From an uncultured Cetobacterium sp. (GTDB lineage: Bacteria; Fusobacteriota; Fusobacteriia; Fusobacteriales; Fusobacteriaceae): 64,000 bases of DNA. Positions 38,126 through 48,129 of this stretch are shown here, piece by piece (the stretch's first letter is position 1; each line of letters opens with the position of its first letter). The position numbers and the translations under genes were made by a program. Where the stretch lies: contig CAKOHT010000002.1 of assembly GCA_934085975.1 (NCBI GenBank), positions 1 to 64,000 on the forward strand, read 5' to 3'. Below the pieces are notes generated by a model. The model was given only the letters and a program-made list of their open reading frames with translations, was not told the DNA's origin and searched no databases.

Positions 38126-38955
38126 TTTTTCTCTTCTTCCTCAAAATAATTATTCCATAATTTTTCATTCATTTTTCTTATATTTTTATATTTTTCAGTT
38201 CCAATTCCATTAAATTTTTCCCATACGAATAGATATTTCATAATAAAATAAGATATATATGCTAATGAAAGTGCCAATCCATCCCATCCTTTAAAAAAAG
38301 TTCTTTTTTTTATTACTTTCAAAATAGAAAAAATTAACTCTTTAAAACATAATTTTAATGCCTTGTCTCGCTCCTCATACTTTTCTTTTTCAGCACGAGC
38401 ATATCTAATATGTCTTTCTAAAAACCACTCTAGAGTTTCATGAGTAAGATGATATAATACTTTTTCACTATCGTAAGACATATAATAAATTTTTTTTGAA
38501 TCTACTGAATATTCTTCATGAACCTTATTCCCTAAAACTATATTTGATTTTTTAGCTAATCTATTTGTATATTTAACATTCCATGGAGATTTATCATTAT
38601 TAATTCCAAACATATATATTGCAAACGGCAGCATAATAACTTCATAATCAAAATTTTCTTTATTTAATAATTTTAAAATATCTTTAACTAACTCAGGATG
38701 AATTATATTTGAAGCTGTAACCATTAAAATCCATTCGTTTTTAGAAGCTTCTAAGGCTAATTTTAACTCATCACCTGTGTCACTATAAGGAACGTCTATT
38801 ACTTTGTTTGTATATTTTAAAGCAATTTCTCTAGTTTTATCTGTAGAAGATTTATTTATTATTATTAAATCATCGCTCCACGAAAAAGATTTACAAAAGC
38901 TTTCAATTCTTCTCTCTTCATTATATACAACTGTTATTACACTTATATTTTTCAT
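38119..38955 (-). CDS. Glycosyltransferase, family 2 (WaaE-like)
   Basis: About 278 residues. 'ISVITVVYNEERRIESFCKS' and 'SWSDDLIIINKSSTDKTREI' form the GT-A fold start. 'EWILMVTASNIIHPELV' lies where the metal-binding DxD-type motif normally sits, here without a clear DxD. 'NKVHEEYSV' resembles the WaaE/KdtX branch. A C-terminal hydrophobic stretch (about 230-250) suggests membrane association. Start chosen at 38955, with AAAGGAATAAT upstream. Sugar specificity unknown. Confidence 0.82.
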   Translation of the reverse strand: MKNISVITVVYNEERRIESFCKSFSWSDDLIIINKSSTDKTREIALKYTNKVIDVPYSDTGDELKLALEASKNEWILMVTASNIIHPELVKDILKLLNKENFDYEVIMLPFAIYMFGINNDKSPWNVKYTNRLAKKSNIVLGNKVHEEYSVDSKKIYYMSYDSEKVLYHLTHETLEWFLERHIRYARAEKEKYEERDKALKLCFKELIFSILKVIKKRTFFKGWDGLALSLAYISYFIMKYLFVWEKFNGIGTEKYKNIRKMNEKLWNNYFEEEEKKC

Positions 38956-38986
38956 TATTATTCCTTTCTTTTTTATCAACTTTTAT

Positions 38987-39994
38987 TTATAATCTAGCAA
39001 ACCTTATTATAAAAATAGTATTTAATACTATTAATAGTAAAATTATAAGTTTAAAATTTTTATACTTCGATTTTATTGCATTACATAATTCTGTAACTAC
39101 TAAATATTGAAATACAAAAAATAAATCTCCAATTCTATCTACTGTATAAAAGAATCCAAGTAGAGAATAAACTGTCAATCCAACTATATAAAAATTTAAA
39201 AATCTTGAAAAGTCTTTTGGATTAGGAATTTTTTTATAGTCAACAATCAGTAATAAAATAACTATTATAATATTCCAACTAAAAAATCTGATAGAAAAAC
39301 CATCTAGAGTTTCTGAAGAAGAAAGGTAATAGCTATATGTTTTAAAGTATTTTGTAAACAGTACAAAAAAAGCATCATAAATATTTTTTCCTAAATGTAA
39401 ATAATAAATTAAAGCATTTACAAAAATTATTAAATAATACACTTTTTTTTTAAAAAGTTTTTTGGGTATAATAAGAAGCAAGAAATAAATTGCTACCGTT
39501 TTATGAAATAACATTGCAATTAAAATACTAAAATATTTAAGTATTTTTCTATCGTAAAAAAGAACTATTATTGCAGTAGCTATTCCAATCCTTAAAGTAA
39601 CTTGTGAAAAGTAAATTCCATAAAACGACAAAAATAAAGAAAGTGGTAAAAAAATTTTTCCAGTTCTTTTATATGCAAAATATACAAAAACTATTAAGAT
39701 AAACATATAAATAAAAAAATGAAACATTTGAAAATCAAATCCTAATTCGCTAAACAAAATTGATAATTTTTTATATCCTACCTCTATTCTAAAATCCTGT
39801 ATCTCATTAAATTTATTTAAAAATGACTTTCTGTAATATATCAAATCTACATTCTCTTTTTTTTTCAATAGTTCATAAATAAAAAAATATAGAGTTGATA
39901 TTAATATCGCTAAATTAAACTTTATTTTTTTAGATATTTTATTTTCACACAATACAAAAAAAAGCAAAAATATATTTAAAAATACTATAATCAT
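38987..39994 (-). CDS. wzy: O-antigen/capsule polymerase (Wzy, EpsG-like)
   Basis: 335 residues with about ten membrane segments. A large loop carries 'DLIYYRKSFLNKFNEI' and 'EVGYKKLSILFSELGFDFQM', followed by 'VTLRIGIATAIIVLFYDR' and 'AMLFHKTVAIYFLLL'. These resemble the EpsG-type polymerases ('R...A..l...a...H.s'). It would join repeat units in the periplasm. It is the only polytopic protein of the cluster suited to this role besides the flippase and the acyltransferase. Confidence 0.82.
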   Translation of the reverse strand: MIIVFLNIFLLFFVLCENKISKKIKFNLAILISTLYFFIYELLKKKENVDLIYYRKSFLNKFNEIQDFRIEVGYKKLSILFSELGFDFQMFHFFIYMFILIVFVYFAYKRTGKIFLPLSLFLSFYGIYFSQVTLRIGIATAIIVLFYDRKILKYFSILIAMLFHKTVAIYFLLLIIPKKLFKKKVYYLIIFVNALIYYLHLGKNIYDAFFVLFTKYFKTYSYYLSSSETLDGFSIRFFSWNIIIVILLLIVDYKKIPNPKDFSRFLNFYIVGLTVYSLLGFFYTVDRIGDLFFVFQYLVVTELCNAIKSKYKNFKLIILLLIVLNTIFIIRFARL

Positions 39995-40018
39995 CTGTTT
40001 CCCTCTTCTTCTATGATT

Positions 40019-41083
40019 TTAAAGTTTAAAATAAGCTTCTATCTGACTTTGTTTTATTTTATCAAAATTTATTTTTTGTACATTATTTTTGTAATTATGA
40101 TAGTTTTCAAGTTCAATAATCTTTAAAATAGCTTTTTCTAATTCTTCATCCGACCTAACATCATAAATTAAACCTTCAACCCCATTTTCTATTATCTCCT
40201 TTGCACACCCTACTTTATCACTTAAAATTGTTGGCAATCCATTATAAAGGGCTTCTTCTACAACTAATCCCCAAGGTTCAGATTTAGATGGTAAAACAAA
40301 AACGTGATTATCTTGATATATTTCACTTAATTTTTCATTATTAATTTTTCCATAAAACTTTATATTTTTATTAGATATTTTTTTTAGTTCTTTCTCTTGA
40401 GGACCATAGCCAACTATATTCAACTCTAATCTAGAAAATTTATTGAATACTCTAATTATTTGGTCTATATTCTTTTCTGGTGACAATCTACCTACATATA
40501 GAAATTTTTTAATTTCTATTTTTTTTTCTAAACTTTCTATTTTTTTGTTTATTTTACTATAATTAAATATACCAACTCCCTTGGTTTTTATTATTTTCCC
40601 TCTATACCCAATATTTTTTAATAAATTTTTTTGAGATTCTCCAGAAACAAAACATAACGATATACGTTTCACAAAAAATTTTTTTACAGCTCCTTTTATA
40701 CCCATATTTGTACTTTCAAATTCACTTGATTCTACAACTAATGCATTTTGCTCTTTTTTACTTATTAGCCAAGCTGTCCAATTTTCTAAAGAATCCCATC
40801 CACCAATTGCTATTTTTTTATATTTTATTTTACTTAAAATTTTTATTAGTTTAAATGAATTTTTTAAACTGCTTCTGCTTTCGTATAGATCCTCTTTTAA
40901 ATATGTATATTCAAAATTTTTTTCACCTTTAAAAAAAGATTCATCTCTATATCTAGATGAGCCTGACATAAAAATTACAAAAATTTTTTGTTTTTTAGCT
41001 ATTTCGTTATATAAATTTATTTTATAAAATGAAGATAGATTTGTTAAAAATATCAAATCATAATCTTTTGACATATAATTCAT
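40019..41083 (-). CDS. Glycosyltransferase, GT4-like
   Basis: 354 residues. The C-terminal GT-B domain shows 'KFLYVGRLSPEKNIDQIIRV', 'LNIVGYGPQEKELKKI', 'YQDNHVFVLPSKSEPWGLVV' and 'EEALYNGLPTILSDKVGCA'. The last two hold the E(x7)E pair that binds the nucleotide sugar. The N-domain is divergent. AAAGGA lies 5 bases before the ATG. One of five transferases after the initiating enzyme; donor unknown. Confidence 0.87.
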   Translation of the reverse strand: MNYMSKDYDLIFLTNLSSFYKINLYNEIAKKQKIFVIFMSGSSRYRDESFFKGEKNFEYTYLKEDLYESRSSLKNSFKLIKILSKIKYKKIAIGGWDSLENWTAWLISKKEQNALVVESSEFESTNMGIKGAVKKFFVKRISLCFVSGESQKNLLKNIGYRGKIIKTKGVGIFNYSKINKKIESLEKKIEIKKFLYVGRLSPEKNIDQIIRVFNKFSRLELNIVGYGPQEKELKKISNKNIKFYGKINNEKLSEIYQDNHVFVLPSKSEPWGLVVEEALYNGLPTILSDKVGCAKEIIENGVEGLIYDVRSDEELEKAILKIIELENYHNYKNNVQKINFDKIKQSQIEAYFKL

Positions 41084-41128
41084 TTTATCCTTTCCTAAAA
41101 AAATAAAATATATTTTTCTTTATATATT

Positions 41129-42151
41129 TTATTTTTTTAATATTTCTAATTTTATCTTATTTTTCCAAATTTCTTTATCTAGCTTTATAAATTCTACATT
41201 TTTATATCCTTGACAAACCTCCCGTGAATACGGTATATCAACAGCTAATATACTTAAATTAAATTGTTGTGCTTCTAATAAAGGCAACCCTAATGTTTCC
41301 AAATAACTAGGAAAAACTAATAAATCTGAACCTTTATAGTACTCCAATACCTTCTCATACTTTATTTCTCCTATTAATTTTATAACATTTTCAAGCTCAT
41401 AAATTTTTATTAATTTATCTAGCTCTAAATTTTTGTCTTTATCAAATGTAAAAATACACTCTACCTTCCTTAATAAATTTGGATTTTCTTTTTTTAATAT
41501 CGCTAATGCTTCAATTACTATTTTATGATTTTTATAGAGTAGAGGAGTTGCTGGATAAAAAATTCTAAATTTACTCTTAGGCATACTCCTAATCATATCT
41601 ATATTTATTTTTTTTATTTCTGGTTTCAATACAATTATATTTTTTTTAGAATAGTTAAATTTTTTACTAAAATTTTCTTTTACCCATTCTGTTTGAACTA
41701 TAACCTTTTTTACTTTATCTAAGTGTTGTTTTATAAATATTGGATATATATTTTTATATATCCAATATACTCTTTGATTCTTTTTAAAAAAATTCCATTT
41801 TAAATTTACTATACTTAGCGATTGATGATAATATATAATTTGTGGGATTGTTTTTTCCAAATTTACACCCGTGTTCTGAACAGAAATAAATAAGTCGGGA
41901 GTTATTTTCCTCTCTTTTAAATAAGATTTTAATTTAAAATTATCCCATATAATTCTATTTTTTAAATCTTGAGATTCTATAACTACTACTTTTAAATTAC
42001 TAGTTTCATAAATTTTTAATTCTTCTAAAGAAACTACTACAAAAAATTTTCTATTACATGTTAATTTTGAAGTTTTTTTTAAAAATTCATTTAAAATAGT
42101 TAAAGCACCTCCACTTTTTGCAGCGGGGTTATTTATAACTATAGTTTTCAT
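41129..42151 (-). CDS. Glycosyltransferase, GT4-like
   Basis: About 340 residues from the ATG at 42151 (AAAGGAAAG site). 'NNPAAKSGGALTILNEFL' gives the acceptor-side loop. The C-domain has 'FRIFYPATPLLYKNHKIVIE', 'IKLIGEIKYEKVLEYYKGSD' and 'LLVFPSYLETLGLPLLEAQQ' with the paired Glu residues. It touches fnlC by one base (TAATG), so it is probably translated in step with it. Sugar unknown. Confidence 0.85.
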   Translation of the reverse strand: MKTIVINNPAAKSGGALTILNEFLKKTSKLTCNRKFFVVVSLEELKIYETSNLKVVVIESQDLKNRIIWDNFKLKSYLKERKITPDLFISVQNTGVNLEKTIPQIIYYHQSLSIVNLKWNFFKKNQRVYWIYKNIYPIFIKQHLDKVKKVIVQTEWVKENFSKKFNYSKKNIIVLKPEIKKINIDMIRSMPKSKFRIFYPATPLLYKNHKIVIEALAILKKENPNLLRKVECIFTFDKDKNLELDKLIKIYELENVIKLIGEIKYEKVLEYYKGSDLLVFPSYLETLGLPLLEAQQFNLSILAVDIPYSREVCQGYKNVEFIKLDKEIWKNKIKLEILKK

Positions 42152-43281
42152 TAACTTTCCTTTCTCCAAACTACCCTATTTATGTAGTCTGTATAAGATA
42201 ATATTATTCTTAATACTTTATCTGATACATTTGGCATAGAGTAATCTGATACATTTCTCAATGTTATTTTATCTTGAGTCTCTAATACTGCTAATCCTTG
42301 CATTATTCTTTCTTTTTGAAGTCCTACCATCATTACTGATGCTTCTTCCATAGCTTCTGGTCTTTCATGGGCCTCTCTAATATTTAATGCTGGAAATCCT
42401 AATATTGAAGATTCTTCACTTATTGTTCCTGAATCACTCAATACTGCCCTAGCTTCTTTTTGAAGTTTTACATAATCATTAAACCCTAATGGTTTCATTA
42501 AATTTACTAGTGGATTGAATTTTACACCTAACTCTTCTATTCTTTTTCTTGTTCTTGGGTGAGTTGAAACTATTATAGGCATTTCATATTTTTCTGCCAC
42601 TGCATTTAAACTTTCTACTAAATTTAAAAAGTTTTTATCAGAACCAACATTCTCTTCTCTATGAGCTGATACAATAAAGTATTTTCTGGCTTCTAATTCT
42701 AATCTTTTTAAGATATCTGAAGCCTCTATATCTTTAAGTTTCATATTTATAACTTCAAACATTGGGCTTCCTGTTTTTATTATTCTATCAGCAGGTAATC
42801 CCTCTCTTAAAAGATATTCTCTAGCTATATCGCTATAAGTTAAATTGATATCTGCTATATGGTCTACTATTTTTCTATTTGTTTCCTCCGGAACTCTTTG
42901 ATCAAAGCATCTATTTCCAGCTTCCATATGGAAAATAGGTATTTTTTTCTTTTTAGCAACAATAGCTGCTAAACATGAATTAGTATCTCCTAATACTAAG
43001 AATGCATCTGGTTTTACTTCATCTAGTAATGAATCCATCTTTATTAAAATATTTCCTATTGTTTCACTTGGTTTTCCAGTTGCTGTTTCTAAAAAATAAT
43101 CTGGTTTTCTCATATTAAAATCTTTAAAAAAAACCTCATTTAGTTCATAATCATAATTTTGTCCTGTGTGAACTATAATATGATTTATAGCTTCTGATTT
43201 TTCTAATTTATCTATTACTGCTGCAAGTCTTATAATTTCAGGTCTTGTTCCTACAACAGTCATCACTTTTAATTTTTTCAT
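42151..43281 (-). CDS. fnlC: UDP-L-FucNAc C2-epimerase (FnlC/CapG/WbjD)
   Basis: 376 residues of the WecB-like non-hydrolysing 2-epimerase family: 'VMTVVGTRPEIIRLAAVIDK', 'HTGQNYDYELNEVF', 'VLGDTNSCLA', 'HMEAGNRCFDQRVPEETNRK' and 'SDSGTISEESSILG'. Next to fnlA and fnlB it is the last enzyme making UDP-N-acetyl-L-fucosamine. Without that context it could be read as UDP-GlcNAc 2-epimerase (WecB), but the triad is conserved in order. Confidence 0.92.
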   Translation of the reverse strand: MKKLKVMTVVGTRPEIIRLAAVIDKLEKSEAINHIIVHTGQNYDYELNEVFFKDFNMRKPDYFLETATGKPSETIGNILIKMDSLLDEVKPDAFLVLGDTNSCLAAIVAKKKKIPIFHMEAGNRCFDQRVPEETNRKIVDHIADINLTYSDIAREYLLREGLPADRIIKTGSPMFEVINMKLKDIEASDILKRLELEARKYFIVSAHREENVGSDKNFLNLVESLNAVAEKYEMPIIVSTHPRTRKRIEELGVKFNPLVNLMKPLGFNDYVKLQKEARAVLSDSGTISEESSILGFPALNIREAHERPEAMEEASVMMVGLQKERIMQGLAVLETQDKITLRNVSDYSMPNVSDKVLRIILSYTDYINRVVWRKES

Positions 43282-43289
43282 AATATCTC

Positions 43290-44402
43290 CTAAACTTCCA
43301 AATAGTATGTATCTGGATTTTCTTTATTAAATTGCTCATTAGCCCAAAGAACTAAAACCATATCTTCATTTCCAGTATTTGTAATATTATGCGTATATCC
43401 AGTTGGTATATCTACAACTTCTAATTTTTTATCTGATACTGGATATTCAATTATTTCGTCACTAAATATATGCCGAAATCTAATTACAGCTTCTCCTTTT
43501 ATTACTAAAAATTTCTCATTTTTAGTATTATGATAGTGGTTTCCTCTAGTCACTCCAGGTTTTGAAGTTGATATAGAAAACTGTCCGCTATCTACTGTTC
43601 TTAAAACTTCAACAAAACTACCTCTTGCATCACTATGCTCTAATAATTGGTATGAAAATTCATCTTTTGGTAGATAAGATAAGTATGTTGCATATAAAGC
43701 TCTCTCAAATCCTATTCCTACCTGTGGAATGGTTAGATTTTTCCTACTATTCTTAAAAAATTCTAATAAATCTACAACCTCTCCCAATGTTCTATGATAT
43801 GTTTTCTTTACCATATAGTATAACTTATTTTCTTTTTCTGCTTCGTCTAAATGTGAAACTATTGAATTTATAACATCATCAATATACACAAATTCTATTA
43901 AAGTATCTCTATTATTTACCTGTAACTCTATATTATTTGCAGTATTATAACACCATGTTGCAACAACTGAATTATAATTAGGTCTACACCATTTCCCAAA
44001 AACATTTTGTAATCTATAGATATATACATTAGCATTATTTCTTTCTGAATATTCTTTTAATAACTTTTCTCCAACCAATTTACTTTTTCCATAGTCATTA
44101 TCTTTATCTGCATGGATAGAAGATGTTATAAGAATCGGTGTATTTAAGTTATTCTTCTCCAACATTGATATTAAATTTCTAACTAAATCACTATTGCCTT
44201 TATAAAAATCTTCTGGATTCTTTGGTCTATTTATTCCAGCTAAATGAAATATAAAGTCAGCTGATTTTATATTCCTTTCTAATTCTTCCACACTATCCTC
44301 TATATCAAATGTTAAAAGTTCAATATTTTCAGTTCTATTTAATCTTTCAATAAGATTTTTTCCAATAAATCCGTTTGATCCTGTGATTAGTATTTTCTTC
44401 AT
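43290..44402 (-). CDS. fnlB: Bifunctional epimerase/reductase of UDP-L-FucNAc synthesis (FnlB/CapF/WbjC)
   Basis: 370 residues. An N-terminal Rossmann domain ('ILITGSNGFIGKNLIERL', 'FIFHLAGINRPKNPEDF') is followed from about residue 250 by a C-terminal cupin ('GVTRGNHYHNTKNEKFLVIK', 'IPTGYTHNITNTG') with metal-binding histidines. This two-domain build is specific to CapF/FnlB, which epimerises C3 and reduces C4. It lies 1 base after fnlA and 8 bases before fnlC. Confidence 0.94.
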   Translation of the reverse strand: MKKILITGSNGFIGKNLIERLNRTENIELLTFDIEDSVEELERNIKSADFIFHLAGINRPKNPEDFYKGNSDLVRNLISMLEKNNLNTPILITSSIHADKDNDYGKSKLVGEKLLKEYSERNNANVYIYRLQNVFGKWCRPNYNSVVATWCYNTANNIELQVNNRDTLIEFVYIDDVINSIVSHLDEAEKENKLYYMVKKTYHRTLGEVVDLLEFFKNSRKNLTIPQVGIGFERALYATYLSYLPKDEFSYQLLEHSDARGSFVEVLRTVDSGQFSISTSKPGVTRGNHYHNTKNEKFLVIKGEAVIRFRHIFSDEIIEYPVSDKKLEVVDIPTGYTHNITNTGNEDMVLVLWANEQFNKENPDTYYLEV

Positions 44403-44403
44403 A

Positions 44404-45429
44404 CTACTTCACTCCAAACTCTTTTAAATCATCTTGAATCTCAGGTAAATTTATAAGCATAGCTTTCATCTCTTCAACATTCAATCTACCTGTATTATGA
44501 GAATTGTATTCATCTGCCTCTGTTATTACTTCTTGACCATCTTCAAAGAATTTTGAGTAGTTAAGATCTCGATCATCTGCTGCGATTCTGAAATAATCTC
44601 CCATATCTTCCGATCTAACTCTCTCTTCTTTTGTCATAAGTACTTCATATAACTTTTCTCCATGTCTAGTTCCTATAACTTTCATTTCGTGCCCTGGATG
44701 TCCCACTAACTCTCTTACAGCTTCTGCTAAAACTTGCACTGTAGCTGCTGGTGATTTTTGTATAAATAAATCTCCATTCTTTCCATGTTCAAAAGCAAAT
44801 AAAACTAAATCAACAGCCTCATCTAAATTCATCATAAATCTCGTCATATTAGGATCTGTCAATGTCATTGGTTTATTAGCTCTTATTTGGTCCAAGAATA
44901 ATGGAATTACTGACCCTCTTGAAGCCATAACATTTCCATATCTTGTTACACAAATAGTTGTTTCATGTTCTCCAAGGTTTCTTCCTTTAGCTATCGCTAC
45001 CTTTTCCATAACTGCCTTCGTCATTCCCATAGCATTGATTGGATATGCCGCTTTATCTGTACTTAAACAAATAACTTTTTTTACACCATTAGCTATTGCA
45101 GCATTTAAAACATTTTCTGTTCCCATAACATTAGTTTGAACTGCTTGCATTGGATAGAACTCGCAAGATGGAACTTGCTTTAATGCTGCTGCGTGGAAAA
45201 CATAATCTACACCCCTTAATGCATCATGAATAGAGTTATAATCTCTTACATCACCTATAATAAATTTAAGCTTAGGATTACTATATTGTTTTCTCATATC
45301 ATCTTGCTTCTTTTCATCCCTTGAAAATATTCTTATCTCTTTTATTTCTGTGTTTAAAAATCCCTTTAGCACCGTATTTCCAAATGATCCTGTTCCACCT
45401 GTTATCAGTAGAGTTTTTCCTTTAAACAT
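44404..45429 (-). CDS. fnlA: UDP-GlcNAc 4,6-dehydratase/5-epimerase (FnlA/CapE/WbjB)
   Basis: 341 residues: 'LLITGGTGSFGNTVLKGFL', 'RIFSRDEKKQDDMRKQY', 'VFHAAALKQVPSCEFYPMQA' and 'LSTDKAAYPINAMGMTKAVM'. Met takes the place of the usual catalytic Tyr, as in CapE-type inverting dehydratases. First committed step toward UDP-L-FucNAc. Distinct from the membrane-bound dehydratase at 48130-49980. Confidence 0.93.
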   Translation of the reverse strand: MFKGKTLLITGGTGSFGNTVLKGFLNTEIKEIRIFSRDEKKQDDMRKQYSNPKLKFIIGDVRDYNSIHDALRGVDYVFHAAALKQVPSCEFYPMQAVQTNVMGTENVLNAAIANGVKKVICLSTDKAAYPINAMGMTKAVMEKVAIAKGRNLGEHETTICVTRYGNVMASRGSVIPLFLDQIRANKPMTLTDPNMTRFMMNLDEAVDLVLFAFEHGKNGDLFIQKSPAATVQVLAEAVRELVGHPGHEMKVIGTRHGEKLYEVLMTKEERVRSEDMGDYFRIAADDRDLNYSKFFEDGQEVITEADEYNSHNTGRLNVEEMKAMLINLPEIQDDLKEFGVK

Positions 45430-45435
45430 AAACTT

Positions 45436-46641
45436 TCATCCCCTATTTTTTATTTGTTGCATTATAACTTCACAAGCTTTATCTACTCCTAGCTCATTTT
45501 CATAATATTGTCTTCCATTTTTTCCTAACTTTTTTCTCAATTCATAATTATTTTTTAACTTTAAAAGTTGATAGTACAGTTCATCTGTATTTCCCGCCGA
45601 AGCAAACAATCCGCCTTTCACTTCATTTTGCAAAAAATTTCCATAATCTGCTGCTGCACAAGAATCTAACGAAGCTAAAATTGGAAGTTCTAGCTTAAAA
45701 TAATCCGTCGTTTTTGACGGAAAATTGGGAACTGTAAATCTTTCATCTAAACTAACTAAACCTATGTCGCAAGACGCTATTATTAATTCATAATCCTCTC
45801 TTGGAATATAATCTAAAAACTTTACATTACTTATGTTCTCATTTTTCACTTTATTTTCTAATAAATTTTTCTCTGTTCCTTTACCTACAAATAAGAATTT
45901 TATATTTCTATCCTCTGACGATTTTTTTGCTAATTCTAAAATATTTTCTAATTTTTGAGGTTTACCCATATTTCCACCAAAGATACAAATAAAATCTTGT
46001 TCATTATATCCATATTTCTCTCTAATTACTTTCTTATTAAACTTAGGTTTCTTTTTTATTTGAGCCCAATTTTTTAAAACAAATAACTTATTTAGTGCAC
46101 TAGGGTATTTTTCACTTAAATATTTTTGATTTCCATAGGACATACATGAGATATAATCTGCAAACTCAATGGCTCTACTATAATTTTTTGAAAACATATT
46201 TATTAAAAATCTATTTTTTATAATTTTCAAATCTATTGCATTTTGTGGAAAAATATCCCAAATTATTAACATAACTTTACTATTATATATAGATTTCAAT
46301 TTTTTTATTAATAAAGAGCTATTTAACATTGGTGTAGACGTAATGATTAGGTCATAATTATTTTTTCCTAAATATTTTTTTATGTTATAACCAAATACAT
46401 AGGGTAGCTTTAACATTGTTAGCCCTTTATCAATTTTCGTAACTTTTGCTGAATAGTAATCTCCCACATTTATCTTTAAAACTTCAATGTCATCTATCTT
46501 TTTTATATAGGTTTTTCCTACTTCTGACAAAGTTACTACTGTCATAATATTTTTTTTTGCTAGCTCCAGTATCAATTCCTTTTCTAATGTTGAACTATTT
46601 TCTTCTTCATAATATCTGGGTAATAGACATAATATCTTCAA
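45436..46641 (-). CDS. wbuB: Glycosyltransferase, WbuB-like (probable L-FucNAc transferase)
   Basis: 401 residues, GT-B fold: 'ILCLLPRYYEEENSSTLEKE', 'ITSTPMLNSSLLIKKL', 'IWDIFPQNAIDLKII', 'CIFGGNMGKPQKLENILELA' and 'FPSKTTDYFKLELPILASLD'. The 'WD.FP' and 'GN.GK.Q' phrases are typical of WbuB, which is linked to fnlABC in Escherichia and Pseudomonas clusters and is thought to transfer L-FucNAc. Sits directly before fnlA and overlaps the preceding gene by 4 bases. Confidence 0.8.
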   Translation of the reverse strand: MKILCLLPRYYEEENSSTLEKELILELAKKNIMTVVTLSEVGKTYIKKIDDIEVLKINVGDYYSAKVTKIDKGLTMLKLPYVFGYNIKKYLGKNNYDLIITSTPMLNSSLLIKKLKSIYNSKVMLIIWDIFPQNAIDLKIIKNRFLINMFSKNYSRAIEFADYISCMSYGNQKYLSEKYPSALNKLFVLKNWAQIKKKPKFNKKVIREKYGYNEQDFICIFGGNMGKPQKLENILELAKKSSEDRNIKFLFVGKGTEKNLLENKVKNENISNVKFLDYIPREDYELIIASCDIGLVSLDERFTVPNFPSKTTDYFKLELPILASLDSCAAADYGNFLQNEVKGGLFASAGNTDELYYQLLKLKNNYELRKKLGKNGRQYYENELGVDKACEVIMQQIKNRG

Positions 46642-47444
46642 ATATTGTCACCTCTAAACGATAAACTTCCATATAAACTTTCAATTACTCTAGGTTTTAC
46701 TTTATAAAGCAATTTCACTCCACTTTTTGGAAGTTTTATTAATATTTTTTTCTTATTTTTCTCTCTAAATATATATTCTAATATATCTTTTATAGACATA
46801 TCTTTATCATCTTTTGGAATAAAAATTCCCTCTTTTTCACTTTGAATAATCCTATTTGTTTCATATAATAATCTATCTATATGAACAATTGTTCTTCTGT
46901 TTTCATCATTTCCAAAAGGTAAAATAGGCAATATGTCCACCAATTTCTCTAATCTTTTCATATTTCCAGGACAATTTTTTCCATACACCATTGGTGGTCT
47001 TAATATAGAAACTTTAAAATTATCACTTATTAGTTCATTTAAAATTTTCTCAGCATTATATTTACTTTTTGCGTACGGTGTTAAGGGATTAAGAGAAGTT
47101 TTTAAAGTTATTACTTTTTCATGCTCAAAATATCCGTGCGTTCCCCAAACTGCTACCGTCGAATAAAATACAAAGTGTCTTACCCCCTTTTCCCTAGCAA
47201 TTGTTGCCAATCTCCTTGTAAGCTCTGTATTCACCTCAAAATATTTTTCCTCATATACTCCTTTCATCTGATGAACTAAAGCAGCCAAGTGAAGTATTGT
47301 ATCCACTCCTGTATAATCTAAGTCCTCAGGCTTATTCTCAATTAAACATACAGGAACTATATTGTATTCATCTTTATATTTTTCTATGAAGTTACTTCCT
47401 ATAAATCCACTAGCACCTGTTATCATAAGAGTCTTCTTTCCCAT
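46638..47444 (-). CDS. NAD-dependent sugar epimerase/C4-reductase-like enzyme
   Basis: 268 residues: 'LMITGASGFIGSNFIEKY', 'LHLAALVHQMKGVYEEKYFE', 'YSTVAVWGTHGYFEHE' and 'TPYAKSKYNAEKIL' (YxxxK). It is short for the family. Beside the membrane 4,6-dehydratase and the initiating transferase, a reductase making UDP-QuiNAc or UDP-D-FucNAc is the likely role (compare WbpV/WbpK). The start is the ATG at 47444, overlapping the upstream stop by one base (TGATG). Confidence 0.8.
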   Translation of the reverse strand: MGKKTLMITGASGFIGSNFIEKYKDEYNIVPVCLIENKPEDLDYTGVDTILHLAALVHQMKGVYEEKYFEVNTELTRRLATIAREKGVRHFVFYSTVAVWGTHGYFEHEKVITLKTSLNPLTPYAKSKYNAEKILNELISDNFKVSILRPPMVYGKNCPGNMKRLEKLVDILPILPFGNDENRRTIVHIDRLLYETNRIIQSEKEGIFIPKDDKDMSIKDILEYIFREKNKKKILIKLPKSGVKLLYKVKPRVIESLYGSLSFRGDNI

Positions 47445-48118
47445 CAATACTCAACCCCTATCTTTTCCACTATCTTCTCCTTTTTAGCCAGAAACTTATT
47501 ATCTTTCACGACATCCTCATTCTTTACCCTATTTATTATCTTAAGAAGCGTAGCTATTATTAACCAAATATCATAGAAAAAACTTTGATTCTCTATGTAG
47601 TAAAGATTCAGTTCTATTTTATATGGCATTATTTGCTCTATATAAAATTTTTCTGGATCCTCCACTTGATTCATCAGATACTCTTCATCTGAAAATACTA
47701 TACTTGCTAGCGACGATATTCCACTTCTCACTGAAAAAATCTCTTTTTGCTTACTATTATAATATTTTAAACGCCTTGGGAGTTCCGGTCTAGGACCTAT
47801 AAAACTCATATCTCCCTTTAAAATATTCCAAAACTGAGGAAGTTCATCCAGTTTTGTTTTTCTCATAAATTTCCCTATCGGTGTTATTTCATTAGAGCTC
47901 CCCTTTATTTGTACTGTATTTTTTTCTCTAAACTCATTACTCACCATGCTACGAAATTTATAAATATTAAACTCTTTCATACCTTTTGTAAGTCTTTTTT
48001 GAGAAAAAAGTACCGGTCCTGGTGACGTCATTTTCACTACTATAGCAATTATTAGCATCACTGGAGCAAATACAATCAAACCTATAAGCGATGCCACTAT
48101 ATCAAATAATCTTTTCAT
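47444..48118 (-). CDS. Initiating undecaprenyl-phosphate sugar-phosphate transferase (PglC/WbaP-core type)
   Basis: 224 residues: one N-terminal membrane helix ('VASLIGLIVFAPVMLIIAIV'), then 'SPGPVLFSQKRLTKGMKEFN', 'YKFRSM', 'KTKLDELPQFWNILKGDMSF' (catalytic Asp-Glu pair) and 'GPRPELPRRLKYY'. Monotopic phosphoglycosyltransferases of this size load the first sugar phosphate onto undecaprenyl phosphate. The adjoining dehydratase and reductase suggest a 6-deoxy-HexNAc as first sugar. Confidence 0.9.
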   Translation of the reverse strand: MKRLFDIVASLIGLIVFAPVMLIIAIVVKMTSPGPVLFSQKRLTKGMKEFNIYKFRSMVSNEFREKNTVQIKGSSNEITPIGKFMRKTKLDELPQFWNILKGDMSFIGPRPELPRRLKYYNSKQKEIFSVRSGISSLASIVFSDEEYLMNQVEDPEKFYIEQIMPYKIELNLYYIENQSFFYDIWLIIATLLKIINRVKNEDVVKDNKFLAKKEKIVEKIGVEY

Positions 48119-48129
48119 CTTATTCCCTT